A stretch of 19,257 nt of DNA from an uncultured Collinsella sp. (GTDB taxonomy: Bacteria > Actinomycetota > Coriobacteriia > Coriobacteriales > Coriobacteriaceae). The position numbers were made by a program, and so were the translations under genes. A model generated the notes under the pieces. The model did not search any database. It was not told the DNA's origin and was given only the letters and a program-made list of their open reading frames with translations. The stretch covers positions 1 to 19,257 of the forward strand of contig CATWID010000036.1 in NCBI GenBank assembly GCA_958350755.1, read 5' to 3'. Below, piece by piece: positions 6,129 through 13,595 of this stretch (the stretch's first letter is position 1; every line of letters starts with the position of its first letter).

Positions 6129-6713
6129 ATGCGAACCATCATCCTTTATGCCTCACGCCACCACGGCAATACGAAAAAGCTCGTGGACGCCATCGTCGAG
6201 GCGCACCCCGAAATCGATACCCTCGACGTCAAGGCGCTCGGCAAAAACGAGTATCCCAACCTGCACGAATATCATCTGATCGGTGTCGCCACGGGCATCT
6301 ATTACTCCGAGATCGACAAGGACATGGCACGCGTGCTCACGAACGTGCTGCAGCCGCAGGACAAGGTATTTGGCCTTATGACCTACGGTGGCAAAAACAA
6401 GTGGTACGGCAAGGATATCGATGGCATCTGCCGCATGAGGCAGGCCATCTTTATGGGCGTCTACGGCTGCCCCGGCTTTGATACGTGGGGGCCGTTCAAA
6501 CTCACCGGCGGTGTCCAAAAGGGGCACCCGAACGCTGAGGAAATTAAGGGCGCCGTCGACTTCTTCGACAAGATCGAAGACGAGTATGGCGACATCATCG
6601 TCGAAGAGTATGCCAAGCGCGAGAAGCGTCTAGCCTACGAAAAGGAGCATCCTGCAGGAGGCCTGGTGGCCGGCGTTAAGCGCACGGCAAAGAAGATCGC
6701 TAACAAGCTGTAA
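6129..6713 (+). CDS. Flavodoxin-domain protein
   Basis: The 194-residue product has a flavodoxin fold: after MRTIILYAS comes the FMN phosphate loop SRHHGNTKK (9-17), then the hydrophobic strand HLIGVATGIYYSEID and the strand KVFGLMTYGG. Flavodoxins carry electrons on FMN; this longer form resembles flavodoxin-family proteins of anaerobes and may be redox-active rather than a pure carrier. The last 35 or so residues are a basic, helical tail (YAKREKR...KRTAKKIANKL) beyond the usual domain. The ATG at 6129 has AAAGG about 8 bp upstream; the frame extends much further upstream, but only as a shadow of the mutarotase gene. It is transcribed against its neighbours and followed by its own terminator, so no link to the sugar genes is implied. 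Confidence 0.85.
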   Translation: MRTIILYASRHHGNTKKLVDAIVEAHPEIDTLDVKALGKNEYPNLHEYHLIGVATGIYYSEIDKDMARVLTNVLQPQDKVFGLMTYGGKNKWYGKDIDGICRMRQAIFMGVYGCPGFDTWGPFKLTGGVQKGHPNAEEIKGAVDFFDKIEDEYGDIIVEEYAKREKRLAYEKEHPAGGLVAGVKRTAKKIANKL

Positions 6714-6744
6714 CTGTAAAGGTGCTTTTGAGCGTTTAACCCAT

Positions 6745-6782
6745 ACGGCGGATCCGAGCAGATTCGGGCCCGCCGTCTTTTT
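6745..6782 (+). terminator. Intrinsic terminator of the flavodoxin gene
   Basis: ACGGCGG (6745-6751) and CCGCCGT (6770-6776), with an inner CCGA/TCGG helix, precede CTTTTTCT. It lies 32 bp after the stop codon and abuts the end of nagA. Confidence 0.88.
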
Positions 6783-6788
6783 CTATCG

Positions 6789-7958
6789 TTACTCGGTAAA
6801 GGCGTTACCGACGCTCTGACCGCCAACATACGTCTCGACGAGGGTGAGCTCGTGGTCGAACACGACAAAGTCGGCGTCGCGACCCAGCATGATGCTGCCG
6901 CACTTATCCTCGATGTGCGCGGAGCGTGCCGGCACCTCGGTTGCCATGCGAATGGCGATATCGGCGCTGGCGATGCCCCAGTCGACGATGTTCTTGACGC
7001 CCTGGGCAAGCGTGAGCACCGAACCGGCAATGCTCTTGCCATCGGCGAGCCAGCACAGGTTGTCCTTCATGATGACGTCCATGCCGCCGCTGGTGTAGCT
7101 GCCCTCGGGCATGCCGCCGCAGCCCAGGCAGTCGGTGATGAGTACCGTGTGCTGCCAGCCCTTGGCCTGCAGCAGCGCCTTGATGGCGGCAGGGTTTACG
7201 TGCTTGCCGTCACAGATGATCTCGGCGTAGGTCTCGGGCGTGGACATGGCAGCACCCACGACACCGGGCTCACGGTGATGCAGCCCGCGCTGGCCGTTGT
7301 AGGTATGCGTAAAGCAGCTGGCACCGGCGTTGATGGCGGCGATGCACTCATCGTAGGTGGCGTCGGAGTGACCGATGCTGGTCACCACACCCTTGGCGTT
7401 CAGAGCAGCCGCATAAGCAGCGGCACCGTCGCGCTCGGCCGCCATGGCGCTCTTAACGATGCGACCACCCGCAGCCTCCTGCCACTGATCGAAGACCTCC
7501 TCGGAGGGATCGATAAGATAAGCGGGGTTCTGCGCGCCCACGTGCTTCATGGTAAAGAAGGGGCCCTCCAGGTAGATGCCCTGAATGCGAGCACCGCAGA
7601 AGTCGGGGCCGCGACCCTCGTCCGCCTGAGCGATGGCGGCGCAGGCGTCCTTGATCTGCTCGACGCCATCGGTGAACGTCGTGGGCAGCCAGCTGGTGGT
7701 ACCGCGACGGGCGAGCTCAGTCGAGCTGATATCGATGCCCTCGGGATCGTTATCAGTAGTTGAGTGGTTGTAGAAGCCATGGATGTGAGTATCGACCATA
7801 CCCGGTGCGATCCACGATCCCGTGTAGTCCTTAATCTCGCAAGAGGGCTCGTCGGCCTGCCAGGCGCCAAAGACGCCATCCTCGACCATAAGATAGCCGC
7901 CCAGTTGCGGGCCTGCCGGCAAGAAGAACTTGTCAGCCTTAATTGCGTACGTGCTCAT
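6789..7958 (-). CDS. nagA: N-acetylhexosamine-6-phosphate deacetylase (NagA/AgaA family)
   Basis: The 389-residue product is a full-length amidohydrolase of the NagA family. The active-site pattern lies where expected: HIH (58-60), Glu131 in YLEGPFF, His197 in GHSDAT, His218 in HTYNG and catalytic Asp276 in LITDCLG. It removes acetate from GlcNAc-6-P or GalNAc-6-P to give the amino-sugar phosphate. The AgaS-like gene upstream favours GalNAc-6-P here (AgaA role), though NagA enzymes can accept both. The ATG at 7958 has AAGGAG at 5 bp; a GTG two codons earlier is less likely. A terminator lies between agaS and nagA, so nagA may have its own promoter or depend on readthrough. A truncated paralogue sits at 3931-4062. 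Confidence 0.93.
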   Translation of the reverse strand: MSTYAIKADKFFLPAGPQLGGYLMVEDGVFGAWQADEPSCEIKDYTGSWIAPGMVDTHIHGFYNHSTTDNDPEGIDISSTELARRGTTSWLPTTFTDGVEQIKDACAAIAQADEGRGPDFCGARIQGIYLEGPFFTMKHVGAQNPAYLIDPSEEVFDQWQEAAGGRIVKSAMAAERDGAAAYAAALNAKGVVTSIGHSDATYDECIAAINAGASCFTHTYNGQRGLHHREPGVVGAAMSTPETYAEIICDGKHVNPAAIKALLQAKGWQHTVLITDCLGCGGMPEGSYTSGGMDVIMKDNLCWLADGKSIAGSVLTLAQGVKNIVDWGIASADIAIRMATEVPARSAHIEDKCGSIMLGRDADFVVFDHELTLVETYVGGQSVGNAFTE

Positions 7959-8013
7959 ATGCACTCCTTGCTTCTAAAGCAGTTGACTGTGGTGATGCTT
8001 ATACCCGGTCCAT

Positions 8014-8058
8014 GTAAAAACAAAAAGCGCCCGCCCGCCGTTATGAGCGGACGGGCGC
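8014..8058 (-). terminator. Intrinsic terminator after agaS
   Basis: GCGCCCGCCCGC (8027-8038) pairs with GCGGACGGGCGC (8047-8058) with one wobble, and on the minus strand is followed by GCTTTTTG and a further T-run. It begins 18 bp beyond the agaS stop. Confidence 0.85.
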
Positions 8059-8076
8059 CCTTACAGGGGGACGCGA

Positions 8077-9243
8077 TTAAGCGGTGAAGGGGTGAATCGT
8101 CACGCCCTTGACCACGCGGTTGACCGTGCCGGTGGGGCTCGGCGTATCGGGCGTGTTGCCCACGCGCACGGAGTTGAGCAGGCTGATAGCCTGGGCAAAC
8201 ATCACGAACGGCAGGGCAAGGTAGCCCTCGGGAAGCGCCTCGTAGCCCTTAAAGGTAAAGGACTCACCCTCATAGACGGTAGCGCCATCCTGCTGAACGG
8301 CAACGGTGTGCTGAGCGATCTTGTCGCCACCGATCTCGTTGAGGATGTCGATGTCGTACTGACGGGTGTAGGCGTCGTTGTTGACGAACACGAAGACGAG
8401 CGTCTTATCGTCGACGAAGGACTTAGGTCCGTGACGATAGCCCATGGAGGTGTCGTAGGAAGTAGCGACCAGACCGTGAGCGAGCTCGAGGATCTTGAGC
8501 TGGCTCTCCTGGGCAAGGCCACCGAAGGAGCCGGAACCCAAGTAGGTCACGCGGTTGAAGTCGCCAGCCAGGTAATCGGCAACCTCGGACTCGCGAGCGA
8601 TGACCTCCTCGCCCATCTTGGCGATGGTCTCGACCCACTCGGCCTTCTGCTCGTCGGAAGCCTCGTCAAAGATGAGGGTAGAGAGCAGGGTCATGCAGGT
8701 GTAGGAGCCGGTCATGGCGAAGCCCTTGTCGTTGGCGCGCGGAATGAGCAGCGTCAGCGCATTGGGATCATCGGCAGACTCGACGGCGAGCTTGCCCTCG
8801 GGCGCGCAGGTGATGTTGAGGAACTTGACGTTGTGGACGAGCTCCTTGGCAACGGCAACGGCGGCAAGGCTCTCGGGGCTGTTGCCAGAGCGGGCAAAGG
8901 AAACCACGAGCGTGGGATCCTCAGCGCGCAGGAAGTCGCGCGGGGCGCTCACGATGTCGGTCGTGGCGATGGGCTTAAAGTCGTAGAGATCAGTGTTGCC
9001 GGCGTGACGCAGATACGGGGCGCAGGTATCGCCAACATAGTCGGACGTACCGGCACCGGTGAAGACAACGGACAGACGGCCCTCGCCCATAGCGCGAGCC
9101 TCGGCCAGGAAGGCCTCGATGGCCTCCTTGTTCTCGCGATAGATGTTGAGCGTATCACGCCAAAGCTCGGGCTGCTGAGCAATCTCGGCCGTGGTGATCT
9201 GGGCGCCGAGCTCGGTGAGCTCCTCGACACTCTTCTCGAACAT
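8077..9243 (-). CDS. agaS: AgaS-like SIS-domain sugar-phosphate isomerase/deaminase
   Basis: The 388-residue product has two SIS domains. The first shows FTGAGTSDYVGD (61-72) and SFARSGNSPES (115-125), the sugar-phosphate-binding loops; the second starts near YLGSGSFGGLAQES. Length and motifs match AgaS, the galactosamine-6-phosphate deaminase/isomerase that yields tagatose-6-phosphate, rather than GlmS (no glutaminase domain). In the GalNAc pathway it acts after NagA/AgaA and before the tagatose-6-phosphate kinase, and both neighbours are present. The ATG at 9243 follows GAGAGAGG by about 8 bp. Its promoter carries a palindromic operator shared with the PTS operon, placing it under the adjacent GntR-type repressor. 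Confidence 0.88.
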   Translation of the reverse strand: MFEKSVEELTELGAQITTAEIAQQPELWRDTLNIYRENKEAIEAFLAEARAMGEGRLSVVFTGAGTSDYVGDTCAPYLRHAGNTDLYDFKPIATTDIVSAPRDFLRAEDPTLVVSFARSGNSPESLAAVAVAKELVHNVKFLNITCAPEGKLAVESADDPNALTLLIPRANDKGFAMTGSYTCMTLLSTLIFDEASDEQKAEWVETIAKMGEEVIARESEVADYLAGDFNRVTYLGSGSFGGLAQESQLKILELAHGLVATSYDTSMGYRHGPKSFVDDKTLVFVFVNNDAYTRQYDIDILNEIGGDKIAQHTVAVQQDGATVYEGESFTFKGYEALPEGYLALPFVMFAQAISLLNSVRVGNTPDTPSPTGTVNRVVKGVTIHPFTA

Positions 9244-9282
9244 TTCTAATACCTCTCTCTAGAAGTAATCCTCTGACGTGCA

Positions 9283-9318
9283 ATTATACACTTCGGTTGG
9301 TTATCTGGTAGTAACCAG
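9283..9318 (-). promoter_or_regulatory. agaS promoter with GntR/HutC-type operator
   Basis: On the minus strand a perfect TATAAT (-10) lies at 9283-9288. Where the -35 element should be there is the palindrome CTGGTAGTAACCAG (9305-9318), half-sites CTGGT and ACCAG. It resembles the ACTGGT-N4-ACCA sites of DasR/NagR-type GntR regulators of amino sugars. A repressor bound here would block polymerase. The 13-mer CTGGTAGTAACCA is repeated before the PTS operon. Confidence 0.7.
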
Positions 9319-9357
9319 TTAAATGCAAAGAATCACCATATGGAAACGATGCGGACA

Positions 9358-10089
9358 CTAGTTGCTACGCTGGTGGTAAACCTTGTATTTAAACTGATCG
9401 GCACGAGCAACCGAGAGTGTATACTCCACAACCTCGTTTGACTCGTTATACGTAGTCCTGACCAAATCGAGCACAGGCGAGCCCTCGACAATTCCCAAAA
9501 GGTGGGCGTCGGTGGGACGGGCTATGCTCGCATAGAACTCCTCTTCAGCCACGCGTATCTTTTGCTGAAAGTCTTGCTCAATCACATCGTAAAGCGGCTT
9601 GCGCTCCAGCAGCGGTCGCTTTAGGGACAGAAATTGACGAGCCGGTAGATAGCTGCGTTCGACCATCATGGGCATGTTGTCGGCAGAACGAAGGCGCTTG
9701 AGCTTAAAAATGCGATCACCGATACGTAATCCCATATGCTCGGCCAGATTCTTATCGGCCTCCATCTCGCAAAAATCGAGAATCGTGGTCTCGGGGTCGC
9801 GACCCATCGCGCGCATCTGCTCGGTAAAGCTGTAGGACTGCATAAGATTGGTTGCCTTTGCCGAACGGTCGGTCACAAAGGTACCGCGACCGTGCTGCCG
9901 AACCACCAGTCCTAAACGCTCCAGTTCCTGCAGAGCCAGGCGTACCGTAGTGCGCGAGAGACCATAGCGCTCCGAAAGTTCGCGCTCGGAAGGAATCATG
10001 TCACCGGCGCGATATTCATGGTCAATCTTTTCGGTCAGAATATCGACCAGCTGATCGTACAGCGGTTGCTTGCGCGCTCCGATCGCCAT
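9358..10089 (-). CDS. GntR-family (HutC/UTRA) transcriptional regulator, probable repressor of the amino-sugar genes
   Basis: The 243-residue product has an N-terminal winged helix (about 8-73; recognition region YGLSRTTVRLALQELERLGL, wing RQHGRGTFV) and a UTRA effector domain (about 90-235), the HutC subfamily layout of NagR, DasR and AgaR-like regulators. These bind palindromes of the ACTGGT...ACCAGT type and release DNA on binding amino-sugar phosphates. The matching sites before agaS and the PTS operon support local control; a weaker copy in its own leader suggests autoregulation. The ATG at 10089 has a strong GGGAGG at 5-6 bp, better than the in-frame TTG at 10110. It lies between the PTS operon and agaS, transcribed in the same direction. 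Confidence 0.92.
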   Translation of the reverse strand: MAIGARKQPLYDQLVDILTEKIDHEYRAGDMIPSERELSERYGLSRTTVRLALQELERLGLVVRQHGRGTFVTDRSAKATNLMQSYSFTEQMRAMGRDPETTILDFCEMEADKNLAEHMGLRIGDRIFKLKRLRSADNMPMMVERSYLPARQFLSLKRPLLERKPLYDVIEQDFQQKIRVAEEEFYASIARPTDAHLLGIVEGSPVLDLVRTTYNESNEVVEYTLSVARADQFKYKVYHQRSN

Positions 10090-10114
10090 CCTATCCTCCC
10101 TTTTGCTCAAACTA

Positions 10115-10124
10115 GGCTACTACC
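10115..10124. promoter_or_regulatory. Possible weak operator in the gntR leader
   Basis: On the minus strand GGTAGTAGCC matches 9 of 10 bases of the GGTAGTAACC core of the operators at 9305 and 13597. It lies just downstream of the gntR -10 element, but one arm of the palindrome is lost. Confidence 0.35.
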
Positions 10125-10137
10125 TTGGGTGTTTAGC

Positions 10138-10167
10138 ATTATCTGTCTGCCACACCCGACTCATCAA
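10138..10167 (-). promoter_or_regulatory. Probable promoter of the gntR regulator gene
   Basis: On the minus strand TTGATG (10162-10167), an 18-bp spacer and GATAAT (10138-10143) resemble a housekeeping promoter. It lies between the PTS terminator and the regulator gene. Confidence 0.45.
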
Positions 10168-10173
10168 GAAAAC

Positions 10174-10207
10174 AAAAGCCGCGCGCTCTTTCGAGCACGC
10201 GGCTTTT
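10174..10207 (-). terminator. Terminator of the PTS operon
   Basis: AAAAGCCGCGCGCTC and GAGCACGCGGCTTTT form a long stem (one mismatch) with loop TTTC, with T-tracts on both strands, so it may work in both directions. Confidence 0.88.
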
Positions 10208-10231
10208 AACATACACATGGCTTAAGGGGTC

Positions 10232-10260
10232 GGGGTGTGAGCCGCGTAGGGACACACCCC
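10232..10260 (-). other. Hairpin immediately after the IID stop codon
   Basis: GGGGTGTG (10232-10239) and CACACCCC (10253-10260) form an 8-bp stem 13 bp past the IID stop. It lacks a T-tract, so it may protect the mRNA 3' end or back up the terminator that follows. Confidence 0.5.
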
Positions 10261-10273
10261 TCAAGCTAGAGCC

Positions 10274-11356
10274 TTACCAGATGCTCGGCCAGAGACCAAG
10301 CGGGCCAGCGCCCAGGATGCCGAGGACGAAGAGCAGCAGAATGCCCTTGGTCGGGGTCCAGCTGTGCTTAGCGAACATGTAGTAAAGCAGCAGCGTAAGC
10401 ATAAGCGGGACGAGCTTCGGGACGATGGTGTTGAGGGTGTCGGCAACAGAGAAGTTGACCGGATCCTCGGTGACGGTAGCGTAGGTCACGGACTCCATGC
10501 CGTTGCCCAGATCGGCGACGCCGCACTTGACCTCGTTGCCGTCGGCATCGACGGCGGTGAGGGCGTTGCCGTCCTCATCGGTCATGGCGATGGTACCGGC
10601 CTCAGCGGTCTCGGTATCGATGCCCTCCATACCGGTGAAGTTCTCGGCCTCCTTCTCGGAGACGATCACGGTAGTAGGGGCAAGGCCACGGGTGGTGCCG
10701 TTGGGGATCTGGAGGTTGATCTGGGTGCCACCCATGGTGACGACCAGGCAACCGACGACGAAGACGCCCATGATGGAAGCGGCACGCGTGAAGGCCTGCA
10801 TGTTGGCGGTCAGAGCGTCAATAGCGCTGGTGCCAAGCTTGTAGGACCAATTCATGAGCCAGAAGCGCAGAGCGAACTGGACGACGTTGAAGATCACCAG
10901 GAAGATGATCGGCGCAGCGGCGTTGCCGTTGATGGCCATGTTGGAGGTGATGCCGGCCGTGATAGGCACGAGCGTCAGCCAGAACAGGGCGTCACCGATA
11001 CCACCGAGCGGGCCCATTGCGGCGACGCGGACGGCGCGGATCGTGGGGATGTCAACCTTGTTCTGCTCGAGCGAAAGCACGATACCCATAACAAAGGTGA
11101 CGAGGAACGGGTGGGTGTTGAAGAACTCCAGGTTGTGGCTCATGGAAGCCGCGAGGTCGTTCTTGTTGGTGTGGATCTTCTCCAGACCGGGGATGATGGA
11201 GTAGAGCCAGCCAGCGGCCTGCATGCGCTCGTAGTTGAACGATGCCTGCAGGAAGCAGGAGCGCCAAGCCATCTTGTTGAGGGTCTTCTGGTCGAGCTGC
11301 GGAGCAGGAGTAAGATCCTCGTAGTGCTCCGGGATCACATACTCATTAGATGCCAT
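10274..11356 (-). CDS. PTS mannose/fructose/sorbose-family IID component with enlarged loop
   Basis: The 360-residue product begins with a cytoplasmic region carrying the family hallmarks WRSCFLQASFNYERMQ (31-46) and GPLGGIGDALFW (115-126), and ends with hydrophobic segments (about 308-328 and 337-358). IID works with IIC as the membrane part of the transporter that imports and phosphorylates the sugar. Ordinary IID proteins are about 270-300 residues; the excess lies at about 215-300, an acidic Gly/Asp/Glu/Thr-rich block (for example TDEDGNALTAVDADGNEV) just before the final membrane part. The ATG at 11356 follows GGAGG at 11 bp and overlaps the IIC end by 11 bp, suggesting translational coupling. 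It is the last gene of the PTS operon. Confidence 0.92.
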   Translation of the reverse strand: MASNEYVIPEHYEDLTPAPQLDQKTLNKMAWRSCFLQASFNYERMQAAGWLYSIIPGLEKIHTNKNDLAASMSHNLEFFNTHPFLVTFVMGIVLSLEQNKVDIPTIRAVRVAAMGPLGGIGDALFWLTLVPITAGITSNMAINGNAAAPIIFLVIFNVVQFALRFWLMNWSYKLGTSAIDALTANMQAFTRAASIMGVFVVGCLVVTMGGTQINLQIPNGTTRGLAPTTVIVSEKEAENFTGMEGIDTETAEAGTIAMTDEDGNALTAVDADGNEVKCGVADLGNGMESVTYATVTEDPVNFSVADTLNTIVPKLVPLMLTLLLYYMFAKHSWTPTKGILLLFVLGILGAGPLGLWPSIW

Positions 11357-12146
11357 CTTCGAAGTCACCTCCGTCAGAAACAGCTGCACCCTTCAGCTCG
11401 GTCTGCTGCTGGAAGTCCCAGAAAGCGATGCCGAAGCCGATGAGAGCGAGGATGAGCAGAGCAGGGGTTGCCAGAGAATCGTTGGCAACGGTGATGAGCG
11501 CGAGGCCAAAGCCCATGAGGAAGAAGCCCCACATATCGCGGTTCATCATAACCTTGAGCAGGACGGCGAAGCCGACGAAGCGCATCATGCCGCCTGCAGC
11601 GGAGAGACCGGTCTGCAGCCAAGTCGGGATGGCGGAAGCGATGGTCTGACCGATGGTAGCGCCAGCGATGAAGAACAGGGTGACGACGACAGCGAAGATC
11701 AGGCCGAGCAGAGCCATGGCGAAGTAGTTCAGACGCTCGATACCCTTGGTGTCAGCGTTGTGAGCCATGTTGTCCGCGGAGGACATGAGCGGCGACATAA
11801 GCGTGAAGACCAGGGTAACGCCGAGCTGACCAAGCAGAGCGAACGGAATGGCAAGACCGACTGCCGCGTTGGGCTCAAGGCCCGTAGCGATAGCGAGAAT
11901 GGCTGCCATGATGCCGCCGATAACAGCGTTAGGCGGCTGAGCACCTCCGATCGGCATGTTGCCGATCGTCATGAGCTGATAAGTACCACCCACGAGAAGA
12001 CCGGTGTTGAGGTCGCCAAGGATAAGACCGATGACGGCGCCGGTGACGATGGGCTGATAGAGAGACTCGAGGAAGTTAAACTGGTCGATTGCCGCGACGA
12101 ACGTGACGATGAAGACCAGAGCGACCTGGATGATCGAGTATTCCAT
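11346..12146 (-). CDS. PTS mannose/fructose/sorbose-family IIC component
   Basis: The 266-residue integral membrane protein has the IIC layout: MEYSIIQVALVFIVTFVAAID at the N-terminus, then LGDLNTGLLVGGTYQLMTIG and the conserved GGAQPPNAVIGGIMA, followed by several more hydrophobic helices and a short acidic tail. IIC forms the sugar channel with IID in the cytoplasmic membrane. A strong AAAGGAGG lies 7 bp ahead of the ATG at 12146. The gene follows IIB after 90 bp that contain a hairpin, and overlaps IID by 11 bp. Confidence 0.94.
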   Translation of the reverse strand: MEYSIIQVALVFIVTFVAAIDQFNFLESLYQPIVTGAVIGLILGDLNTGLLVGGTYQLMTIGNMPIGGAQPPNAVIGGIMAAILAIATGLEPNAAVGLAIPFALLGQLGVTLVFTLMSPLMSSADNMAHNADTKGIERLNYFAMALLGLIFAVVVTLFFIAGATIGQTIASAIPTWLQTGLSAAGGMMRFVGFAVLLKVMMNRDMWGFFLMGFGLALITVANDSLATPALLILALIGFGIAFWDFQQQTELKGAAVSDGGDFEDGI

Positions 12147-12198
12147 CTTGCTCCTCCTTTCAAAATGTATGTACGCACTTTGGATAACACGTACAGAA

Positions 12199-12220
12199 TG
12201 TCAGGGTTTCACCCCTGACA
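12199..12220 (-). other. Intercistronic hairpin between IIB and IIC
   Basis: TGTCAGGG (12199-12206) pairs perfectly with CCCTGACA (12213-12220) around a six-base loop, without a T-tract. It may stabilise or process the message between the IIB and IIC cistrons. Confidence 0.6.
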
Positions 12221-12236
12221 ACGTGGATCATGAGGA

Positions 12237-12719
12237 TTACGAGAAGAGCTTGCTCGTGTCCTCAACAGGCGTGCTCGGAACGCGCCTGATCTCCAACTCC
12301 ACCCCCAATTCCTGCAGCTCTTTAAACGCAGCGACATCCTCGTCGTTAACTGCGACGGAGGTGGCGACTTGGCGCTTTCCTTCCGACATGTGCATGTTGC
12401 CGATGTTTACCTTCTTTATAGGCACACCGCCCTTGACGAGCGTAAGCACGTCTTCCGGTGTTTCGGCCACGATGAAGATCTTCTGGCGCGGGCTCGCCTT
12501 GCCGATGACGTCGATGGTCTTCTGCAGGGAGAAGAAACGCGTAGCAACGCCGGTGGGAGCGGCCATCTTCATGAGGTTCTGGCGCATGGTGTTGTTCGAC
12601 ACGTCGTCGTTGGCGACGAGGATGAGGTTGGAGCCCAGGGTGGAGTTCCACTGGGTGGCAACCTGACCATGAACCAGTCGGTTATCGATGCGGGTAAGAA
12701 GAATGTTGGGTTCTGCCAT
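12237..12719 (-). CDS. PTS mannose/fructose/sorbose-family IIB component
   Basis: The 160-residue cytoplasmic protein carries the phosphorylation motif RIDNRLVHGQV, with the acceptor His at residue 17, and later family features GGVPIKKVNIGNMH and VELEIRRVP. It receives phosphate from IIA and passes it to the incoming sugar through IIC/IID. The ATG at 12719 is preceded by AAAGGAAG. It stands 36 bp after yajC in the operon. Its closest visible relative in the window is the solitary His-less IIB at 1427-1909, same length and start. Confidence 0.95.
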   Translation of the reverse strand: MAEPNILLTRIDNRLVHGQVATQWNSTLGSNLILVANDDVSNNTMRQNLMKMAAPTGVATRFFSLQKTIDVIGKASPRQKIFIVAETPEDVLTLVKGGVPIKKVNIGNMHMSEGKRQVATSVAVNDEDVAAFKELQELGVELEIRRVPSTPVEDTSKLFS

Positions 12720-12755
12720 GTTGATCAGCTTCCTTTCGTTATTTGCTGACGACAG

Positions 12756-13037
12756 TTACTTGATCTCCTGAATCGCGTAACGCGAAACATCTACGACGGC
12801 ACCGGATCGGACTTTGATCTGGACCTTTTCGCCTTCGATGCCTTTCACGGTTCCGTAGATACCGCCGGCGAAAAGAACCTCCTGACCCGGCTTGAGCTCC
12901 GTGTGCAGCTCCTTGAAGTACTTCTGCTTCTTCTTCATGTTGATTTGCGACCAGATGGTGTAAATCAAGCCCATGATGACAAGCAGGCCCAAAAGAGCGA
13001 CCGAGGAACTCAGAACACTGGCTCCGAAATCGGCCAT
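12756..13037 (-). CDS. yajC: YajC-family membrane protein inside the PTS operon
   Basis: The 93-residue product has one N-terminal membrane helix (about 10-30) followed by a basic stretch MKKKQKYFKEL and the YajC beta domain (LKPGQEVLFAGGIYGTVKGI, then VVDVSRYAI). YajC is an accessory subunit of the Sec/YidC translocon, but YajC paralogues are known inside mannose-family PTS operons, where they may assist membrane assembly of the transporter. The ATG at 13037 shares one base with the IIA stop codon (TAATG), so translation is probably coupled. Whether this is the only yajC of the genome cannot be told from the window. Confidence 0.85.
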   Translation of the reverse strand: MADFGASVLSSSVALLGLLVIMGLIYTIWSQINMKKKQKYFKELHTELKPGQEVLFAGGIYGTVKGIEGEKVQIKVRSGAVVDVSRYAIQEIK

Positions 13038-13480
13038 TAGATGCCGTCCTCGTCGCCGAAGATATCCTCTTCCTCGGCACCAGCGACGGAGGCGACCGTC
13101 TGGGCGGTGATGCCCGTCTGGCCAACGGTCACGGCCTGCTCGCCAAGCTCGGCGAGCGTGGCGTTGCCGCGGAGGAACAGAAGCTCAATAACCATGGGAA
13201 GGTTAGTTCCAGTCAGAATCTCGACGTTGTCGACATCCTGGGCAATCATCATTGCCTGGTTGAACGGGGTACCACCAAGCAGGTCGGTAAAGACGAGCAC
13301 GCCATCGCACTCCTCGCGCATGGCGGTAATAGCGGCGCGGAGATCCTCACCGTAGGAAGCAGCCTGGTCGCCCTCGAAAGGAACGACGGTAAAAGCGGGT
13401 TGGTCGCCAGCGACCATAGCGATAGCGCTTGCGAGGCCTGGTGCGAACTGTCCATGACCGGTAAGAATAAAGCCAACCAT
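13037..13480 (-). CDS. PTS mannose/fructose/sorbose-family IIA component
   Basis: The 147-residue protein has the IIA domain: MVGFILTGHGQFAPGL with the phospho-acceptor His at residue 9, and VFTDLLGGTPFNQA. It takes phosphate from HPr and gives it to IIB. The C-terminus is a short acidic tail (AEEEDIFGDEDG). It is the first gene of the five-gene operon IIA-yajC-IIB-IIC-IID, with its site GGAAGGG ahead of the ATG at 13480. That site can be closed in a hairpin. A 629-bp gene-free leader and regulatory region lies upstream. Confidence 0.94.
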   Translation of the reverse strand: MVGFILTGHGQFAPGLASAIAMVAGDQPAFTVVPFEGDQAASYGEDLRAAITAMREECDGVLVFTDLLGGTPFNQAMMIAQDVDNVEILTGTNLPMVIELLFLRGNATLAELGEQAVTVGQTGITAQTVASVAGAEEEDIFGDEDGI

Positions 13481-13490
13481 TCAAATTTCC

Positions 13491-13533
13491 CTTCCGAAGG
13501 TGTGTACGATCTGAGTCCGATAGTTTTCGGAAG
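13491..13533 (-). promoter_or_regulatory. Hairpin that could cover the IIA ribosome-binding site
   Basis: CTTCCGAA (13491-13498) is the exact reverse complement of TTCGGAAG (13526-13533). On the transcript the downstream arm includes the GGAAG of the IIA Shine-Dalgarno, so folding would hide it. A smaller GGGC/GCCC hairpin (13539-13550) lies just upstream in the same leader. Confidence 0.45.
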
Positions 13534-13595
13534 CCAACGGGCAATCGCCCTTAAAGCTTCTTGGAAAGCGTTCTTTGAGAACCAGTGGTCTCTCA

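Noticed and set aside
8092..9249. A 385-codon plus-strand frame opposite agaS
   Set aside because: Complete overlap with a family-level match on the other strand and no recognisable motif.
10364..11443. A 359-codon plus-strand frame opposite PTS IID
   Set aside because: Opposes a clear IID gene; composition (His, Asp, Gly, Val repeats) is typical of antisense to membrane protein genes.
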